From JAFDWI01 sp963764215 (GTDB lineage Bacteria > Actinomycetota > Acidimicrobiia > Acidimicrobiales > Iamiaceae), in the NCBI GenBank assembly GCA_963764215.1, contig CAVXRS010000006.1, positions 124,001 to 188,000 on the forward strand: 64,000 nt of DNA, read 5' to 3'. Below the pieces are notes generated by a model. That model was given only the letters and a program-made list of their open reading frames with translations. It did not search any database and was not told the DNA's origin. Within the stretch, counting starts at the first letter, position 1, and every line of letters begins with the position of its first letter. Of this stretch, positions 44,128-53,842 are shown one piece after another. Made by a program: the position numbers and the translations under genes.

Positions 44128-45205
44128 ATGGACGCCACCCACGCTGTCGCCCTCACCGCGGGCGTCGTCGTGGTGGTCGCCACGGGACTCTCCGCGGTCC
44201 GCACGGTCGTGCTCCCCCGCGGCGAACAGGCGCTGGTGACCCGTGCGGTGTTCGGCGCAGTCCACGGCGCGTTCGACCTGGTCGCCCGACTCGGGAGGAC
44301 CTACGGGTTCCGTGACCGGGTCATGGCACGCTACGCACCCTTCGCGCTCATCTCGGTGGCCGCAGCCTGGGTCATCGGAGTGACCGGTGGCGGCACCCTG
44401 GTCTTCTGGGGCCTCGGCGTGGGCAACTGGCACGCGTCCTTCCAGCTCAGCGGATCGTCGCTCACCACACTCGGGTTCACCACGGCCACCGACGAATGGG
44501 CGCATCTGGCATCGATCATCGAGGCGACCATCGGCCTCGGCCTGGTGGCGATGCTCATCGGCTATCTGTCCACCGCGTACGCCTCGTTCCAACGCCGCGA
44601 GCTCGCCGTGTCCCTGCTCGAAACCCGCGCCGGCGACCCACCCGACCCCGTGGTGCTGCTGGTGCGACACCATCGCATCGGTCGCATCGACGCGATGAAC
44701 GACCTGTTCGGAACCTGGGAGGCATGGTTCGCCGACATCGAGGAGACCCACACGTCCCAGCCCGGGCTCGCCTGGTTCCGCTCGCCGCTGCCCGGGCGTT
44801 CCTGGATCACCGCCGCCGGCACGATCCTCGATTCGGCCGCGCTGACCCTCTCGATTCTCGAAAGCCCGCACGCCGCGGAACCCCAACTGTGCATCCGGGC
44901 CGGCTTTCTCGCACTGCGTCGCGTCGCGCTGTCCCTCAAGATCCCCTTCGACCCGGATCCCGCGCCCGACGACCCGATCAGCGTCGACCGCAGCGAGTTC
45001 GACCAGGCCTGCCAACGGATGGCCGACGCCGGTCTCACGCTCCGTTCGGATCGGGAGCAGGCCTGGCGTGACTTCGCGGGTCTGGCGCGTGAACTACGAC
45101 CCGGTGCTGCTCGCCCTGGCGGGGCGGCTCATGGCGCCGACTGCGCCGTGGTCGTCGGATCGTTCGGCGATCGGGGCGTCCCGGGGGCGGAACCTGTCGC
45201 GATGA
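44128..45205 (+). CDS. Ion-channel-like membrane protein (frameshifted at the 3' end)
   Basis: A protein of about 358 residues. There are helices near residues 5-22, 70-95 and 128-150. Between the last two lies SGSSLTTLGFTT, placed like the pore helix and filter of two-transmembrane potassium channels, though the filter TLGFTT deviates from TVGYGD. The cytoplasmic part (from about 155) contains VVLLVRHHRIGRIDAMNDLF and ILDSAALTLSILESP. An indel near 45078 moves the last 45 codons into a frame reading WRVNYDPVLLALAGRLM and ending at 45205, a more natural C-terminus than the continuing frame. It is divergent from the persulfide dioxygenase and overlaps the convergent PAP2 gene. Confidence 0.6.
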
Positions 45206-45911
45206 GCGGCTCGTCTTTCACCCGGAACTGCGCCCAGCACACCGCCGCACCCCAGATGCCACCGAGCACGGCGCCGGTGGCCACATCGGTCATCCAGTGC
45301 ACGCCCAACACCAAACGGGTCGTGGCGACCACCGCAGCGCCGAGCACGGCCAGCACGAAGATCCAGCGCCACCCCCAACGCAGGGCTCCCAGACCCGCCA
45401 GGGCCACCAGGACCGCCATCGACACCGTGGCGTGCCCCGAAGGGAACGACCAGGACGTCTCGTGGATCCCGGGCACGGCGCCCGGGCCCGGGTAGATCGC
45501 ACTCGCCGGGCGCGGGCGGTTGATCACCTTGCGCACCAGGAACACCGTGGACTCGGCTCCCAGGTAGGCGATCAGGGGACCGAACGTCCGCCAACGCGTC
45601 CGGCCACGGCCGAAGGCCAACGCCACGACAGCCAGGGTCGCCACCACCACGATCACGGCGAGCAGGGGCGCGTCGAACACGTCCGCAACCAGTTTGGAGA
45701 ACCCGACCATCCCATCACGGTGGGAAATGAACCAGTCGTGGACCCGCCCGTCGACGTGACGCGCCGGACCGGCGCCATGCCGACCGATCGCGACGAGCCC
45801 GACGACCAGGCCCAGCACCTGGACGCCCACCCAGACGACCACCAACGTCGCCACGATGCGAAAGGCGTCGACGGGAAGGTGCAGACGCTTCCGATCATTC
45901 CGGTCGGTCAT
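45129..45911 (-). CDS. PAP2-superfamily membrane phosphatase
   Basis: A 260-residue, six-helix phosphatase. The three catalytic motifs are in order: KVINRPRP (KxxxxxxRP), SFPSGH (PSGH) and TRLVLGVHWMTD (SRxxxxxHxxxD with Thr for Ser). Such enzymes dephosphorylate phosphatidate or undecaprenyl pyrophosphate on the outer face of the membrane. Its ATG overlaps the stop of the carotenoid oxygenase gene in ATGA, so the pair is co-translated. Being next to a polysaccharide cluster, recycling of the polyprenyl carrier is a sensible but unproven role. Confidence 0.87.
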   Translation of the reverse strand: MTDRNDRKRLHLPVDAFRIVATLVVVWVGVQVLGLVVGLVAIGRHGAGPARHVDGRVHDWFISHRDGMVGFSKLVADVFDAPLLAVIVVVATLAVVALAFGRGRTRWRTFGPLIAYLGAESTVFLVRKVINRPRPASAIYPGPGAVPGIHETSWSFPSGHATVSMAVLVALAGLGALRWGWRWIFVLAVLGAAVVATTRLVLGVHWMTDVATGAVLGGIWGAAVCWAQFRVKDEPLIATGSAPGTPRSPNDPTTTAQSAP

Positions 45912-47292
45912 GCGGGCCGCCCGGACGCGGGGGCCGTGCCGGCCGTGGGCACCCAGTTGCCGTGGAACCCCATCGGCACCCGGACGGGAAGTCGCACCTC
46001 GGCAACCGATTCCAGTGTCGCCGCGTCGAGCACGGCGAGGCTGGTGCGATCGTGGTCGCCGTCGGAGACGAAGCCCATCACGACGCCGTCGCCTTCGGCG
46101 GCGTCGGCGGACGCCGGGACGAAGACGAACTCCCCGATCGTGCGACCCGGGCCGAAGTCCCGCCTGATCGCGGTGCCCTGTGCCAGATCGTGACGCACCA
46201 GTGTCCCGCTGAAATCGGCATCGTCGTCGGCCCCCAGCGACAGCGCGACCGTGTACCCGACGCGGTGGGGTTCACCGGTGAACCGCTCATCGCCGCGGGG
46301 AAACTCGTGGCCACCGTCGGCGAGCACGCTGGTCGCAACCGATCCGTTCGAGCGGTCCAGGCGCCACCGCTCCATTCGGGTCAAGCCTTCGTTCGGGCCG
46401 TACAGGTCGGTGGCGAACACCCGGTCGTGACGCACCAGGTCGATCACCACCGAGTCGCCGTCGTCATAGGCGTTGAGCGTGTGGAACACGTAGCACGGAT
46501 CCACCTCGAACCACCGGACGTCCTCCGCGTCACCTTCACGCGGCAGAAGCCCGACCCTGCTCGGGTAGTCCGGATCCCAGCGGTAGGGGAATGCAGCGCC
46601 GGACGCGGCGGCATCGAGATCGAAGGTCACCCCGAGATCGAAGATCACCACCGACGACGCGGTGATCGCACAGTCGTGCAACATGGTCTGCCCGGTGGTG
46701 GGAACGTCGACCGTGCGGCGCACCCGCCCGGCGGCATCCACCACGCGGTAGCGCACCACGTTGCCCCAGCCCCAGTAGTACGAGACCGTGTGCAGCTCGC
46801 CGGTGCCCGGGTCGGCATGGGGGTGCGCGGTGAACCCACCCCCGAGGGTGCCGTCGAAATCGCACGGCCCGATCGTTTCGAGCTCGTCGGTCAGCTCGTA
46901 GGGGTTCGAACCGCCTTCGACGATCGCGAACGTACGGGAGCCGTGACCGATCACGTTGGTGTTCGCCGCGAAATCGAACCCCTCGTGCACCGGTCCGGGG
47001 CGTGGCTGCTCACCCAACCGCGCGGCGACACCGGCGGAACGCACCCAACGATTCCGATACCACGCGGCCCGACCATCCTGAACAGTCGCAGCCCGTGGAC
47101 CATGCCCTCGCCGAGGAACCAGTGGTAGCTCGCCGGGTCGGTGTCGGCGAACGGGTTCGGGCCGTTGCGCAGAAACCGTCCGTCGAGGTGACCGGGCAGG
47201 GTGCCGTGCACCTCCAGGTCGGTGAGCGTGACCTCATCGGCGACCGGCGCGAAGGGCCCGCTGAGATACCGACCGGCGTCAACGTTCGTCAT
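45908..47292 (-). CDS. Carotenoid cleavage oxygenase family protein (frameshifted)
   Basis: A 460-residue seven-bladed iron dioxygenase that cleaves double bonds in carotenoids, apocarotenoids or stilbenes. The start ATG 47292 follows GGAGG six bases upstream. The N-terminal part (LPGHLDGRFLRNGPNP, YHWFLGEGMVHGLRL) moves into another frame near 47045 because of an apparent indel. All four iron-binding histidines are visible: FTAHPHADP, MLHDCAIT, VFHTLNAYD and MGFHGNWVP. No carotenoid synthesis genes are in the window, so the substrate is unknown. It lies between a glycosyltransferase and PAP2 on the same strand, with an ATGA overlap to PAP2. Confidence 0.83.
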
Positions 47293-47358
47293 GGCAATCC
47301 TCCACGGACCAGAACCCCGAAAGCGGTCTCGACGAGGTCACGATAGCGGCAGGGCTCC

Positions 47359-48309
47359 TCACCATTCACCACTCGCTTCTCCCACCCGGTGTCCGGCCAT
47401 CCCACCGGACTCGACGAGCAGGGCCACCAACTTCTCGCCCACCGGATCCGGCACGATCGGCAACGCCCGGTCGACCCAACCTCCCCACCGCTCGCAGCGG
47501 CCCGCGGTCCCGACCCGGGCCAGTGCGCCCACCGCCGCACCCCAGATGCGCTGGGCGACGGTCGGACGGGCTGGGCCGCGGTCGTCGGCGAGCGCGTGTT
47601 TGGCTTCGAAGTGGGCCTTGGCGTGGCCCGACTCGAACGCCCGACGGGCGCGGATCGCAGCCGAGGAATTCGCCGCGTGATGCCGGGTCTCCAACTTCGC
47701 ATCCAGGACCACCGGGATCCCCAATCGAGCCAGTCGGTATCCCCAGTCGATGTCCTCCCAGCCGTACGCTCGGAACGAAACGTCATAGTCGCCGACCCGG
47801 TCGAAGGTCTCCCGGGTCACCGACACGTTGCCCGCCCAGTAGCGCCACCGGCCCTCTTCCGGCGTGGCATACGCATCGGCGCGGAAGCGTTCGTCGGAGC
47901 TCGCCCCGTAGCCGCGGCCGTAGGGGGTGTCGGGGAGGACGTTGCGGTACAACCCCACGACGCCGACCGGTTCGGGTCCCTCGTGGGCCGCCACGTGGTT
48001 CGCGACATAGTCCGGATCCGGTTCGAGGTCGTCGTCGCAGCGGACCAACACCTCACCTGCCGCCGCCGCGAACCCGGCATTCAGGGCCGCGGGCCGTCCC
48101 CGGTTCTCCTCGAAGCAAACCAGCCGTACCGGGAGCGATTCGCCGGCAGCGTGCACGACCTCGTCCGAGGCATCCACCAATCCGTCCAGGACCACGACCG
48201 CTTCCCAATCGCCCTCGAAGCGCTGCGCTCGCAATGCGGCGAACAGCACTTCGAGCCGTGTCGCACCTCGGTACGAGGGAATCACCAACGATGCGGCGGG
48301 CCCGCTCAT
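47359..48309 (-). CDS. Family 2 glycosyltransferase
   Basis: A 316-residue GT-A enzyme starting at ATG 48309, which overlaps the stop of the upstream GT4 gene in ATGA. It begins with SLVIPSYRGATRLEVL, has VVVLDGLVDAS, VLVRCDDDLEPDPDYV (DxD about residue 95) and an acceptor-side block YGWEDIDWGYRLARLG with the ED pair expected for the catalytic base. No membrane helix is seen. It belongs to the polysaccharide locus, but the donor and acceptor cannot be read. Confidence 0.83.
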   Translation of the reverse strand: MSGPAASLVIPSYRGATRLEVLFAALRAQRFEGDWEAVVVLDGLVDASDEVVHAAGESLPVRLVCFEENRGRPAALNAGFAAAAGEVLVRCDDDLEPDPDYVANHVAAHEGPEPVGVVGLYRNVLPDTPYGRGYGASSDERFRADAYATPEEGRWRYWAGNVSVTRETFDRVGDYDVSFRAYGWEDIDWGYRLARLGIPVVLDAKLETRHHAANSSAAIRARRAFESGHAKAHFEAKHALADDRGPARPTVAQRIWGAAVGALARVGTAGRCERWGGWVDRALPIVPDPVGEKLVALLVESGGMAGHRVGEASGEW

Positions 48310-49377
48310 TGGGCGGGATCCCGCTGCGGGCCCTCGGTCACCAGGCCCAATTCGGCAAGAATGCGGCCCACCCGGGCCTGGCCCGCCGATGGGGAGAACT
48401 CCCGCTCCCAACGCTGACGCGCCCGCGTGCACTGGAGGGTCAACATGTCGTCATCAGCCTCGCAGACTTCGCCGATCACCCGCGCCGTGTCGGCTTCGTC
48501 GCCCGCGCGTGCCACCCAGGGATGCTCGGGACCGACGACCTCGACAAGTGCTCCGGCATCGCTGACCACCACCGGCCGCCCGAATGCCATCGCCTCGGCG
48601 ACCACCAACCCGAAGGGTTCAGCCCACACGGAGGGGACGACCGCCACGTCGATCGAAGCGAAGAAATCCTCCCGGGGCACCCACCCGAGACGTTCCACAT
48701 CGGGGACGTCGGGCCAACGCCCGTTCGACGGACTCGGAGTCCGCCGCGGAAACGAATCTGGCATCCCCGGCGACCACGAGCCGGATCGGGCGACCGAGCG
48801 CGGAATCGAGACGGGTCACCGCGCGCGCCAGCACGTCCAGACCCTTGTTCGGGGAGAACCGTCCGATGAAACCCACACGGATCGGCCGGTCTTCGCGACC
48901 CGGCACGGGATCCAACAGCGCCAGATCCTGGGTCCAGTTGGCAAGCACGGTCGACCCCGGAACCTGCGCGCGCATCGATTCGGACGGAACCACGACCCGC
49001 TCCACACCATGCTTCGCCAACGACCACGCCTGACGCTGGAGTCCACTCGGCGCCTGGTGGAGGTGCACGACCCTGCGATGACGACTGCCGGTCATGGCGA
49101 TCGCCGGCACCAGCCCGTTGCACCACCACAGATCCGCCGTGAACCGATCGCGATGGGTTGCCAATCCCTTGAGATAGCCGAAGCGGTCGCGCGCGGCGAT
49201 GGGCAAGACGTCGAGGCCCGCGGCACCAGCGAGCTCCAGGACTTCCACGGGTTCCTCCGGCGCCACCACCCGGACGTCGATTCCCAAACGGCGCGCCGAC
49301 TGACCCAGCGCCACCATCATCACCTCACCGCCGCCGACCCGACCGTTGTTGGCAAGCAGGTCGATCGACGGACTCAC
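48306..49377 (-). CDS. Family 4 glycosyltransferase (frameshifted)
   Basis: The first part, from GTG 49377, reads LLANNGRVGGGEVMM, ATHRDRFTADLWWCNG, VVHLHQAPSG and RVGFIGRFSPNKGLDVL. After a shift near 48715 the second part gives VERLGWVPREDFFASIDVAVVPSVWAEPFGLVVAEAMAFGRPVV, with the conserved EPFGLVxxEAM nucleotide-sugar motif of GT-B retaining enzymes. Together they make about 357 residues. The start overlaps the stop of the O-antigen-ligase-like gene (GTGA) and the stop overlaps the next glycosyltransferase start (ATGA), so it lies in a tightly coupled operon. Confidence 0.82.
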
Positions 49378-50657
49378 GCGACCCGCTCGAGCGGTCGAGT
49401 CGCGAGTTGCCGTCGGCGCAGCGATGCCAGGTAGGCGAGCGCGTACCCGATCGCCACCGCGGCGGAGAGTTCCACCAGGACCTCTCCGAGGTTGATCGCC
49501 ATGACCGCGACGCCGATGAGTGCGCCCTCGAGCAGAGGTTGTCGATCGGTCGTGTCCAGGGCGACCATCGAGAACAATGTGCCGATCAGCAAGATTGCGA
49601 TCGGGATCAGCGCCAGCACCCCACCCTCCTCGATCAGCGCCAGATAGCTGTTGTGGAAATAGAACTTGGTGGTACCGAAGTTCACCAGCACGGTCGCGGT
49701 GCCCGGCCCGTGGCCCAGCACCGGCTTCTCCTTGACCACCTTGAATTCCTGTGCGGCCACCCGGTTCCGGAGCTGGTCGCTTCCGGTGCGGTCGTTGAAC
49801 GGTCCGATGCTCTGCAGGCTCGTCGGAAGCACGCTGATGATCACGGCGGTGACGAGCACAGCCGCCAACGCCGAAATCGGACGCAGCTTTCGGCCGACCC
49901 ACACCCACAAGGCGATCAGAACGGCGGCCAGCAGCGCCGTCCGGGAAAAGGTCAGGACGAGCCCGACGAGAAGGAGCACGGCGTACGCGACCTGATAGCG
50001 CCGGTTACGAATCCCCGCCAGCGCAATGGAGCCCAGCACGACGATCACCAACCCCGCGACGTTCGGATCTCCGAACAGACCGGTGAGCCTCCCCTTGTAG
50101 GAGGACGTCGGAAGAAAGACGATCCCGACGAACACCGAGATGGCCAGACCCACCTGGATCCCGCGGAGCGCTATCCGGCGTTGCAACAACCCCCGGACCA
50201 GTCCGATGATCGCCATCACGTAGACGAGCAGGTGGACGATGCGCTTGACCGTCGTGTAGTGGTGCAGTCCGTTCACGACAGCGGAGAGCAGGTACACCCC
50301 AAAGAGTCCCAGAACCGAGAACAACGCCCACCTGGGCACCCGGTCGAGTCCCTTCTTGAGCGTGAGAAAGGCACTCAACACCGCAAGGAGCATGAGTGAC
50401 TCGCCGAGCGGCAGGGGTGATCCGGGCAGGTGCACGGCCGGCATCGCGATGAACATGAACGCCAGGAACACCAGGGGATCCGGACGACGCAGACTCGCCG
50501 TCACCAACAAGGCGACCAGCACGAGGGCCACGGCGACGAGCAACTGAGGGACCGCGGCAGAGAATCCCACCAGGACACCGAGGCCGAGTGCGATCACGGC
50601 GCGTGTCCCCTGTCGCGCCCAACTCGGCATCGTGTCGGGAATGCGAATGGCTCTCAT
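49374..50657 (-). CDS. O-antigen ligase/polymerase-like membrane protein
   Basis: A 427-residue protein with about twelve membrane helices and the large periplasmic loop of the Wzy_C/WaaL family (about 290-345), which contains NRVAAQEFKVVKEKPVLGHGPG and the conserved histidine in FYFHNSYLALIEEGG. Such proteins join lipid-linked sugar repeats to each other or to an acceptor outside the membrane. ATG 50657 was selected because it lies just before the first strongly hydrophobic stretch. No strong Shine-Dalgarno is present. It is coupled to the GT4 gene by GTGA. Confidence 0.82.
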   Translation of the reverse strand: MRAIRIPDTMPSWARQGTRAVIALGLGVLVGFSAAVPQLLVAVALVLVALLVTASLRRPDPLVFLAFMFIAMPAVHLPGSPLPLGESLMLLAVLSAFLTLKKGLDRVPRWALFSVLGLFGVYLLSAVVNGLHHYTTVKRIVHLLVYVMAIIGLVRGLLQRRIALRGIQVGLAISVFVGIVFLPTSSYKGRLTGLFGDPNVAGLVIVVLGSIALAGIRNRRYQVAYAVLLLVGLVLTFSRTALLAAVLIALWVWVGRKLRPISALAAVLVTAVIISVLPTSLQSIGPFNDRTGSDQLRNRVAAQEFKVVKEKPVLGHGPGTATVLVNFGTTKFYFHNSYLALIEEGGVLALIPIAILLIGTLFSMVALDTTDRQPLLEGALIGVAVMAINLGEVLVELSAAVAIGYALAYLASLRRRQLATRPLERVA

Positions 50658-50694
50658 GCGAACGTGTCTTCGTGAACCGAACGGAACGGGTAGC

Positions 50695-52941
50695 TCAAAG
50701 ACGCGGTTCCAGCCGTTCGAGTGCACGCCAGAATCCGGCGCCGTTGTCGACGTGCCCCTGCCAGATCTCGGGGATGAAGCGCACGCCCGGCGCGAGCGCG
50801 TCGAGTTGTCCGGCGAGGACGTCCCAATCGATGTCGCCCTCGTCGACCTGGACGCCTTCCCCGTCGGTTCCCGCGGCATCCACGAGGTGCAGGTGTCCGG
50901 CGTGCGGCGCCAACGCATCGACCATCTCGGCGAAAGGGGTGCCGGAGTGGGTGGCCGCGAGGCAGGTGTGCGAGGTGTCCAGACACAGCCGTCGCCCGAA
51001 GGTCTCTACGAACCAGACGGTGTCGGCGGCATCGAGGAACACGTTCGAGAACATCTGCCCACCCATCAACCACGGATACGGCGGAAGCGTCTGGGCGAGC
51101 AGCTCGATGCCGTCACTGTCCACCAGAGAGAAGCTGTCTTCGATCCGCTCGTACATGGCCTTGCGTTGATCCCGATCGACGAATCCGGCCCGGGTGAATC
51201 CGCCGACGTTGAGAATCACCACCGGGTGCTGCTCGTTGGGAAACCATTCGGCGAGCGCGCGGGTCAGGTCGACGACCCGTTGCAGTTCGCTGATCGAGCG
51301 CTTCCGATAGTCGCCGTCCACGGCCGCCAGGTCGATGATGTGATCGTTGGCGAACAGATCCGGGCTGTGCACGGTGTAGCCGATCCCGAGTGGCTCGTCG
51401 AAGATCGTCGACGGGTCGAGATCCATGTCCTTGTAGGAGAGGTGGAACTCCAGGAAATCGGGGTTCGATTGACCGGCGAGAGCCCGGAAGTCGTGGAACC
51501 GGACCGGGAGACCCCACGGACGGGAGAACGAGAAGTCCCTGGCCGGCGTACCCCCTTCACCGATGTCGGTCGCATAGAAGTAGTCGCCTGCCTCGATTCG
51601 CCGGATGGCCTTGCGTCCGACGAGACGGTCACGGGCATTCGGCTGCAACCCCCGACCCGGACTGCGAACGGCCACCGCCTCTTCGGTGATGACCTCACCA
51701 CGTCCGATCTCACGGGTCGACACGAGGCTCTTGGCGAGGTTGATCCGGTTCATCATCTCACCCTGGGTGACATCCCTGGGTTCGCTCACCCCGAGCGCGG
51801 CTTCGACCTCTCGGATCTGGGTCACCATCTGGGTGAACTCGGAGGGCAGCAGCGAGACCTTGTGGTCGTTCCCCTCCATGGAACGATCGAGGGTGAAGTG
51901 CTTCTCGATGATCTTCGCACCCATCGCGATCGCGGCGATCGGCACATGGAAGCCCCGCTCGTGCCCGGAATAGCCGACCGGACAATGGCCGATCTCGGCC
52001 AGCCGCGACAGATACCGCAGGTTGATGTCCTTGAACGGCGCGGGATAGGTCGAGTTGCACTGCAACAGCGCGAAGGACGAGCCGCTTCGTTCCAACAGTT
52101 CGACGCTCTGGACGATCTCGGACTCGGTCGACATCCCGGTCGAGAGCACCATCGGTCGTCCGGTCGACGCCGCGCGCTCCAACAAGTCGTGGTTGGTCAG
52201 GTCGGCAGACGCGATCTTCAGGCCGGGTACGCCGTAGTCGTCGAGCGCGGCCAGGCTCACTTCGTCCCAGGGTGTGCACAGGACCGGGATGGGGATCGTC
52301 GCGCAGTGGTCGAACACTCCGAAGAGTTCCTCGGCGTCGAGCGCGAATCGGCTCAGCAGGTCGAGGACGTACTGGGGTCCCAGGTCCTCGCCCCGTGAAA
52401 CGTCCCCATCGGTTCGGCGATAGAGCGTCTCCATGTCCCGGAGTTGGAACTTGACGCCGTCGGCGCCGGCCGCGGCAGCCTCGTCGACGAGCTTTCTGGC
52501 CAGATCCACACTGCCGTTGTGGTTGATCCCGATCTCCGCGATCACCACCGCGGGGCGATCGGGCGAAACGGTCAGCGAGCCGATCCTCAGCTCATCACTC
52601 CGGTCGATCGCCACGGCCACGACCCGACCCCGGTCGTCGGTCAACGGAATGTGGTCGACGCCCGGTCGGAAACGTCGGGCCAGTTCGACGTGGGGCATCG
52701 TCGCGGGCGCCGCGACGAACGACCGGTTGGCGATGCTCAACGAGGTCGCATCCGTGTCGAGGTTGCCGTGCTCACCGATCCAGCGTCGTACGTCGCCATC
52801 GCTGAGGACCCCCTCGAGGATGCCCCGTTCGGAAACGCAGAAGATCACGCGCGCCTTGTTCTGAGTGATCTTCTCGAGCGCCCGACCGACCGGATCCTCC
52901 GAGTAGACGACGTAGCGCTCGAGGCTTCGCTCGATGATCAC
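50695..52941 (-). CDS. NeuB-type nonulosonate synthase fused to CBS, SAF and TIM-barrel domains
   Basis: A 748-residue multidomain protein. Residues 1-120 look like a CBS pair (IFCVSERGILEGVLSDGDVRRWI, IPLTDDRGRVVAVAI). Residues 127-390 are a NeuB synthase barrel: VIAEIGINHNGSVDLARKLV, GADGVKFQLRD, VLCTPWDE, KIASADLTNHDLL, VLSTGMST, LLQCNSTYPAP and GYSGHERG. It condenses phosphoenolpyruvate with an N-acyl hexosamine to a nine-carbon sugar acid. A SAF-type domain (about 396-460) follows, and then a xylose isomerase/AP endonuclease-like barrel (about 475-748). The GTG start overlaps the stop of the cytidylyltransferase gene in GTGA. The actual sugar (sialic, legionaminic or other) is not determined. 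Confidence 0.87.
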   Translation of the reverse strand: MIIERSLERYVVYSEDPVGRALEKITQNKARVIFCVSERGILEGVLSDGDVRRWIGEHGNLDTDATSLSIANRSFVAAPATMPHVELARRFRPGVDHIPLTDDRGRVVAVAIDRSDELRIGSLTVSPDRPAVVIAEIGINHNGSVDLARKLVDEAAAAGADGVKFQLRDMETLYRRTDGDVSRGEDLGPQYVLDLLSRFALDAEELFGVFDHCATIPIPVLCTPWDEVSLAALDDYGVPGLKIASADLTNHDLLERAASTGRPMVLSTGMSTESEIVQSVELLERSGSSFALLQCNSTYPAPFKDINLRYLSRLAEIGHCPVGYSGHERGFHVPIAAIAMGAKIIEKHFTLDRSMEGNDHKVSLLPSEFTQMVTQIREVEAALGVSEPRDVTQGEMMNRINLAKSLVSTREIGRGEVITEEAVAVRSPGRGLQPNARDRLVGRKAIRRIEAGDYFYATDIGEGGTPARDFSFSRPWGLPVRFHDFRALAGQSNPDFLEFHLSYKDMDLDPSTIFDEPLGIGYTVHSPDLFANDHIIDLAAVDGDYRKRSISELQRVVDLTRALAEWFPNEQHPVVILNVGGFTRAGFVDRDQRKAMYERIEDSFSLVDSDGIELLAQTLPPYPWLMGGQMFSNVFLDAADTVWFVETFGRRLCLDTSHTCLAATHSGTPFAEMVDALAPHAGHLHLVDAAGTDGEGVQVDEGDIDWDVLAGQLDALAPGVRFIPEIWQGHVDNGAGFWRALERLEPRL

Positions 52942-53636
52942 GATCCGCCTCCGAGCCGATCCCGCAGAACGGCGTCGGCGAGCCGGAGATCCACTTCGGA
53001 ATCGATGTCGATCCCTTCGATTTCATCCATGACGAAGAGCTCCACATGACCTCCGATCCGGTTTCCCGGAACCGTGTAGAGGTCGGTACGGGTCACATAC
53101 AACGAGCCGGTTTCGCGGTACAGGAATGACCCTTCGTCGAGTTCCTGACGCCGCGGACGACGGTCCACAGCGTACTCGGCACGGGGTGGATTCTCCATGT
53201 GCCACAGGAACGGGGTCTGGGGCACAACCCCGACCAGCGAATCGACGCCATCTTCACGGAACCGTGCCACCGCCCGGGCAACGGTACCTTCGAGCCTGAC
53301 CGGCGAGGTCGCCTGCAACAGCACCACTCCGCTCGGAGCGAAGCCCCTGTCGGCGAGTTCACCGATCGCGTGGGCGACCGCCGGTTCGGTCGCGGTGGTG
53401 TCCTGCGCGAGCGCAGCCGGCCGGAGGAACGGGACCTCGGCCCCCGCTTCGCGGGCCACCTCGGCGATCTCCGGATCGTCGGTGCTCACCACGACCCGGA
53501 CGTCGCCCGGTACCTCGAGCGCGTGGTCGATCGTCCAGCAGATCAGTGGTCGTCCGGCCACGGTCCGGAGGTTCTTCCGCGGCACCCCCTTGGAACCTCC
53601 ACGCGCCGGAATGACGATCAGCATCGGCTCGGTCAT
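52938..53636 (-). CDS. CMP-nonulosonate cytidylyltransferase (NeuA-like)
   Basis: A 232-residue enzyme that activates a nonulosonic acid with CTP. ATG 53636 gives IVIPARGGSKGVPRKNLR, the nucleotide-binding signature of acylneuraminate cytidylyltransferases. VVVSTDDPEIAEVAREAG, LLQATSPVR and RRQELDEGSFLYRETGSLYV follow, and a C-terminal FVMDEIEGIDIDSEVDL has the metal-binding aspartates. It is the first gene of the leftward operon and pairs with the adjacent NeuB-type enzyme. No NeuC-type epimerase or N-acetyltransferase for the precursor is seen in the window. Confidence 0.9.
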   Translation of the reverse strand: MTEPMLIVIPARGGSKGVPRKNLRTVAGRPLICWTIDHALEVPGDVRVVVSTDDPEIAEVAREAGAEVPFLRPAALAQDTTATEPAVAHAIGELADRGFAPSGVVLLQATSPVRLEGTVARAVARFREDGVDSLVGVVPQTPFLWHMENPPRAEYAVDRRPRRQELDEGSFLYRETGSLYVTRTDLYTVPGNRIGGHVELFVMDEIEGIDIDSEVDLRLADAVLRDRLGGGS

Positions 53637-53842
53637 CGCGGCCCCCGTCGGGTCTGCACGAAGGCCTCGACCCGGTCGGACCACGACTTCGTCGCACGTC
53701 GGGACACCGGGAGCACATGGCATGTTGACACATCCACCAGCGCTCGAAGTCCGTGCGTGCGCCAGTCCCGCGTGAACCGGACCGGCAACCGGGCCTGTCT
53801 CACCGGTGGACCCGATATGCTGATCGGCTCACCACTCCGGCC
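53637..53842. promoter_or_regulatory. Divergent intergenic region of the polysaccharide cluster
   Basis: This 206-bp region separates the leftward NeuA-NeuB operon from the rightward Wzz/BY-kinase operon. TATGCT at 53816-53821 is a fair -10 for the rightward transcript. No clear operator was found. Confidence 0.4.
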
